From contig JAUNUH010000008.1 in NCBI GenBank assembly GCA_030538275.1, positions 1-64,000 on the forward strand: DNA of 64,000 nt. The letters run 5' to 3'. The stretch's first letter is position 1; the number at the start of each line of letters is the position of its first letter. Made by a program: the position numbers and the translations under genes. The notes under the pieces are model-generated. The model was not told the DNA's origin, ran no database searches, and worked only from the letters and a program-made list of their open reading frames with translations. This document shows, piece by piece, positions 60,588 through 64,000 of this stretch. The DNA is from Flavobacteriaceae bacterium. Lineage in GTDB: Bacteria; Bacteroidota; Bacteroidia; Flavobacteriales; Weeksellaceae.

Positions 60588-62294
60588 TTAATCAGAAAAC
60601 TTAATATCCTTAATCAACAATTGCAAATGTGCTTTTCCCTGCCAAATATTTTCTTCTATAGAATAAACCATATCAAATGGTGTAGATTTAATTTTTTTGA
60701 TCCAATTGCCCATTCCAAATCCTACTGCAGTAAAAATTCTTCTTTCATCGGGATGAAAAACATCTATTTTCAAATGTTGTTTATCAACACCCATCAAGCG
60801 ATCATTTCCAGCAAACTGTACATTTTTGGTTAAAAATTGCGGTGCCATGTTTTCTGGCCCAAAAGGTTGAAACTGCTTCAATAATCTAATAAATTTGTCA
60901 TTTATTTCAGAAAATCGTAATTCGGTATCGATTTCTATTGTTGGAATTCTTTGTGTTTGAGTAATATTTTTGGCTACAATTTGTTCAAATTTTCTTTTGA
61001 AATTAGGCAAATTCACCTCGTGCATGGTGAGACCTGCGGCATACATATGGCCGCCAAAACGGTCGAGCAAATCAGAGCATTCGCTCAAGGCTTCGTGTAC
61101 ATCAAACTCTCTGACAGAGCGTGCTGATGCTACCAAAAATCCATTTTCACCCTTGGTAAAAACCACCGTAGGCCTATAATAGACCTCCGTTAAGCGAGAT
61201 GCTACAATTCCTATAACCCCTTTATGCCATTCGGGATTGTAAACAACTGTAGAAAAACGGTCTTCTTCTTGATTTTCACGTATTTGCGTAATGGCAGCAT
61301 CTGTAATTTCTGCGTCAATATTTTTTCTTTCGGTATTCAATGAATTTATTTCGCTCACATAGCCGCGTGCGGTCATTTCATTTTCAGAAATCAAGAGTTT
61401 TACAGCATCAGAAGCATGTTTTATGCGCCCAGCCGCATTGATTTTGGGTGCTATAGAAAAAACTATTTTAGAAATATTTAAATTTCCTGCAGATTCTTTA
61501 GGTATCAACATACTCAACCCCAGTCGCGGATTGCTATTCAGCACTTTCAAACCAAAATGGGCCAATATCCTATTTTCTCCAGTAATAGGTACAATATCTG
61601 CTGCTATACTTACCACGACCAAGTCTAGATAGGAATAGACCACTTCGTCCGAAATATCAAATTCTGCCGCCAGCGCTTGAACAAGTTTGAATCCTACACC
61701 GCAACCGCTCAATCCCTTGTAAGGATAGGAACAATCTGTACGTTTTGGGTCTAATACGGCTATGGCTTTGGGTAAAACAGGACCGGGTAAATGATGATCA
61801 CATATTACAAAATCTACTTGCTTGGAATTGGCGTAATCGATTTTATCTACCGCTTTTACACCACAATCCAAGGCTATAATTAAACTAACGCCGTTGTCTG
61901 CTGCATAATCAATACCCAATTCGGATATGCCATAACCTTCTGAGTACCTGTCGGGTATGTAATAAGTGATGTTGGGATATATTGATTTTAAAAACAAATA
62001 CATCAATGCCACCGAAGTGGTTCCATCAACATCATAATCTCCGTAAATCATGATATTTTCTTCATTCTGAATCGCCTGTTTGATGCGGGAAACGGCTTTA
62101 TCCATGTCTTTTAAGAGATATGGATCATGTAAATTTGCCATATTGGGCCTGAAGAATGCTTTGGCATCATCAAAATCAGAAACACCACGTTGCGCCAAAA
62201 TATGCGTCAATGCACTCGGCAAATTAAGATCTGATTGGAGTCGGTCAATGACTCCTGCATCAGGTACAGGTTTTAACAGCCAGCGAATAGACAT
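60588..62294 (-). CDS. recJ: Single-stranded-DNA-specific exonuclease RecJ
   Basis: 568 aa. IYGDYDVDGTTSVALMYLF (about 82-100) is DHH motif I. LDCGVKAVDKIDYA and CDHHLPGPVLPKAIAVLDPK (motif III) follow, then KGVIGIVASRLTE and a DHHA1 segment with FGGHMYAAGLTM. It degrades single-stranded DNA 5' to 3' in recombination and repair. Its stop abuts the stop of the M14-type gene. Confidence 0.95.
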   Translation of the reverse strand: MSIRWLLKPVPDAGVIDRLQSDLNLPSALTHILAQRGVSDFDDAKAFFRPNMANLHDPYLLKDMDKAVSRIKQAIQNEENIMIYGDYDVDGTTSVALMYLFLKSIYPNITYYIPDRYSEGYGISELGIDYAADNGVSLIIALDCGVKAVDKIDYANSKQVDFVICDHHLPGPVLPKAIAVLDPKRTDCSYPYKGLSGCGVGFKLVQALAAEFDISDEVVYSYLDLVVVSIAADIVPITGENRILAHFGLKVLNSNPRLGLSMLIPKESAGNLNISKIVFSIAPKINAAGRIKHASDAVKLLISENEMTARGYVSEINSLNTERKNIDAEITDAAITQIRENQEEDRFSTVVYNPEWHKGVIGIVASRLTEVYYRPTVVFTKGENGFLVASARSVREFDVHEALSECSDLLDRFGGHMYAAGLTMHEVNLPNFKRKFEQIVAKNITQTQRIPTIEIDTELRFSEINDKFIRLLKQFQPFGPENMAPQFLTKNVQFAGNDRLMGVDKQHLKIDVFHPDERRIFTAVGFGMGNWIKKIKSTPFDMVYSIEENIWQGKAHLQLLIKDIKFSD

Positions 62295-62529
62295 GGAGTG
62301 GTTTTTTTAAATGAGATAAGTTGTGAAATTACTAAATTTCCCCCAATACAAAAAATTCAATTTGAATACAAAGTGTAAAATTTACATTTTCAATTTCGTA
62401 AATCAATGTATTTCAGTCTTAAATATGGTTTAAATAAAAAATTGAAAATTACTCCAATCTTGGTGAAATTTCTTAACCTTTACATCGTTTATTACTTAAC
62501 TTTAACCACGCTTAATTTAATATAACAAA

Positions 62530-63276
62530 ATGGATATAGAGCAACTCAAACAAGAATTGGTTCAGGAAATCAAAATTTTGGCAGAAGATATAGCCAAATC
62601 AAATTCTTTTGTAGGATTATTGTCTCATGAAATCAAATTCAGATCATTACATGAAAAATTAATTAATCTTAAATTTCTGGAAAGAAAGCATATCGGTCTC
62701 GATATTTTTGATGGCCCGGCACCTTTACGGGATGTTGATAATTCTTATGATATTGAAAATGCCGAAAATATAGAAAGTATAGAAAACACAGCTTCGAACA
62801 CAGTTTTTACGCCAGAAAGTCATGAAAAAGATATTTTGGATGCAACCACTGAACAGAGTTACAATACCGAAGATTCTGATGATTTTGTAAGATTTGAAGA
62901 TGCATCGACCTTAGAGACCATAGAAGAGGACCAGGATTGGGTAGAAAATGAAAATTTGGAATCGCTGGATAGGGATAATTCCAATTCAGAAAATGGGGAA
63001 ACTCAAAATCGAAATGATGATTTCACCGAATTTTTACCCCAAAGGAGTAATCTGCCCAAAATTCAATTGGATTTCAACGATAGAATTGCGTTTCTGAATC
63101 AGTTGTTTGATGGTGATAATGAATCTATGGATTTGATTGTAAATACATTAAATCATATAGAATCTTTGAACGATTCGCGAACCTATATTCGAGATTTGAA
63201 AAGAGAAATGAATTGGGAAGGAAAAGAAGAATATATAGAAAGATTAGAAGAATTGGTTACGAAACGCTTTGATTGA
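62530..63276 (+). CDS. Acidic cytoplasmic protein of unknown function
   Basis: 248 aa. An N-terminal helical domain (1-70, MDIEQLKQELVQEIKILAED and on) and a C-terminal helical domain (175-248, KIQLDFNDRIAFLNQLFDGD to WEGKEEYIERLEELVTKRF) are joined by about 100 residues of E/D/N/S-rich, probably disordered linker. The C-terminal domain is conserved in Flavobacteriia beside rsmI. Its stop overlaps the rsmI start by 4 bases. No function is known. The 235-base gap upstream shows no gene. Confidence 0.72.
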   Translation: MDIEQLKQELVQEIKILAEDIAKSNSFVGLLSHEIKFRSLHEKLINLKFLERKHIGLDIFDGPAPLRDVDNSYDIENAENIESIENTASNTVFTPESHEKDILDATTEQSYNTEDSDDFVRFEDASTLETIEEDQDWVENENLESLDRDNSNSENGETQNRNDDFTEFLPQRSNLPKIQLDFNDRIAFLNQLFDGDNESMDLIVNTLNHIESLNDSRTYIRDLKREMNWEGKEEYIERLEELVTKRFD

Positions 63277-63959
63277 TGAGTGGAAAACTTTTTCTGGTTC
63301 CTACACCCATAGGAAATTTGGGCGATATGACCTACAGAGCTGTTGAGGTTTTGAAATCTGTGGACATCATTTTAGCAGAAGATACGCGCAATAGTGCCCA
63401 CTTGTTATCTCATTATCAAATAGATACATCTATGCAGGCTTATCATGCACATAACGAACATGCGCATACAGAAAAATTGTTAAGTGAAATGAGGAATGGT
63501 AGAACCTTGGCCATCATAACCGATGCCGGGACTCCAGGAATTTCAGATCCTGGCTTTCTACTTTTACGAGCTTGTGTAGAAAATAATTTATCTGTAGAAG
63601 TTTTGCCCGGAGCAACCGCATTTGTACCAGCATTGGTTTTGTCTGCGCTTCCCAATCATGAATTTACCTTTATCGGATTTTTACCCGCAAAAAAAGGCAG
63701 AAAATCACAATTATCAAAACTCAAAAACGAACACAGAACTATGATATTTTATGAATCACCACATAAAATTCAGCGAACTTTGGCAGATTTAATAGCCTAT
63801 TTTGGCGAAAACAGAATGGCCTCATTATCCCGAGAATTAACAAAAAAGTTTGAAGAAACTCTTCGGGGAAATCTTTCAGAATTATATCAAATTTCAATAG
63901 AGCGCAAATTGAAAGGAGAAATGGTTTTGGTGGTCGAGGGAAATAAATCTTTGATTTAA
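63273..63959 (+). CDS. rsmI: 16S rRNA (cytidine(1402)-2'-O)-methyltransferase
   Basis: 228 aa. LFLVPTPIGNLGDMTYRAVE is the N-terminal motif. ILAEDTRNSAHLLSHYQID, ITDAGTPGISDPGFLLLRAC (SAM site) and EVLPGATAFVPALVLSALPN are the conserved blocks of RsmI (YraL). It methylates C1402 with RsmH. It starts in the overlap with the acidic protein gene. Confidence 0.95.
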   Translation: MMSGKLFLVPTPIGNLGDMTYRAVEVLKSVDIILAEDTRNSAHLLSHYQIDTSMQAYHAHNEHAHTEKLLSEMRNGRTLAIITDAGTPGISDPGFLLLRACVENNLSVEVLPGATAFVPALVLSALPNHEFTFIGFLPAKKGRKSQLSKLKNEHRTMIFYESPHKIQRTLADLIAYFGENRMASLSRELTKKFEETLRGNLSELYQISIERKLKGEMVLVVEGNKSLI

Positions 63960-63960
63960 A

Positions 63961-64000
63961 TTATATTTTAAAATTCAATCCAATACCAAACGTTTCACGC
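63961..64000 (-). CDS. 3' end of a probable outer-membrane beta-barrel gene
   Basis: On the minus strand the last 12 codons before TAA (complement of 63961-63963) read RETFGIGLNFKI. The alternating hydrophobic pattern ending GIGLNFKI resembles the last strand of an outer-membrane barrel. The start lies beyond the window. It is convergent with rsmI, one base apart. Confidence 0.45.
   Translation of the reverse strand, partial: RETFGIGLNFKI

Noticed and set aside
1..64000. CRISPR array
   Set aside because: No regularly spaced repeats with unique spacers and no cas genes; the direct repeats seen are isolated pairs.

Overview
This looks like a chromosomal segment of a Bacteroidota bacterium, most likely in the order Flavobacteriales. 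The sequence is AT-rich. Promoters where visible fit the Bacteroidota form (TTG, a spacer of about 20 bases, then TAnnTTTG). There are many short lipoproteins and many families typical of this phylum: the Bat aerotolerance operon, GLPGLI, DUF4292, DUF4837, DUF4254, DUF4136, DUF5522, an OlsF-like acyltransferase and a second LpxD-like acyltransferase. Genus cannot be fixed from the sequence alone.

Layout. Bases 1-560 hold degenerate interspersed repeats. Bases 560-4650 hold a LemA/TPM-domain membrane operon, an exported protein and an LpxD paralog. Bases 4780-6600 are a decayed accessory stretch: a regulator without a good start codon, a lipoprotein broken by one base in a T tract, and two short frames interrupted by stop codons. 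Bases 6604-9060 hold a four-gene cluster (truncated globin, cupin, hemerythrin, multi-histidine membrane protein) that looks like a nitric-oxide or low-oxygen response unit behind a palindromic operator candidate. Bases 9100-10050 hold a type II toxin-antitoxin pair bracketed by direct repeats of about 97 bp derived from a small DUF5053-like gene. Housekeeping follows (rnr, rpiB, pgk). Bases 17339-25487 are a complete Bat operon (moxR, DUF58, batA, batB, two BatC-like genes, batD).

From 25.5 kb onward the region is mostly core genes: marC, tRNA-Phe with its own promoter and terminator, a long palindrome, pirin, folB, maf, an ornithine/glycine-lipid acyltransferase, lysC, nfu, ompA, mnmG, ybeY, a glutamate-synthase-like protein, trmN6, a methionine/cysteine PLP enzyme, gpsA, a flippase, dut, a nucleotidyltransferase, a DUF4292 lipoprotein, an EnvC-like factor, tatA, mazG, aroA, bcp, recA, prfB, rimK with an M14-type hydrolase, recJ and rsmI. 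Two parS-like 16-mers bracket mnmG, which hints that this segment may lie in the origin-proximal part of the chromosome.

No CRISPR array, rRNA, intact transposase, prophage or complete defence island was seen. The most unusual pieces are the bracketed toxin-antitoxin module, the decayed 5-6.6 kb stretch with a possible phase-variable lipoprotein, the globin/hemerythrin cluster with its palindrome, the long palindrome after tRNA-Phe, the parS-like pair, and a very small HExxH membrane protein at 55.4 kb.
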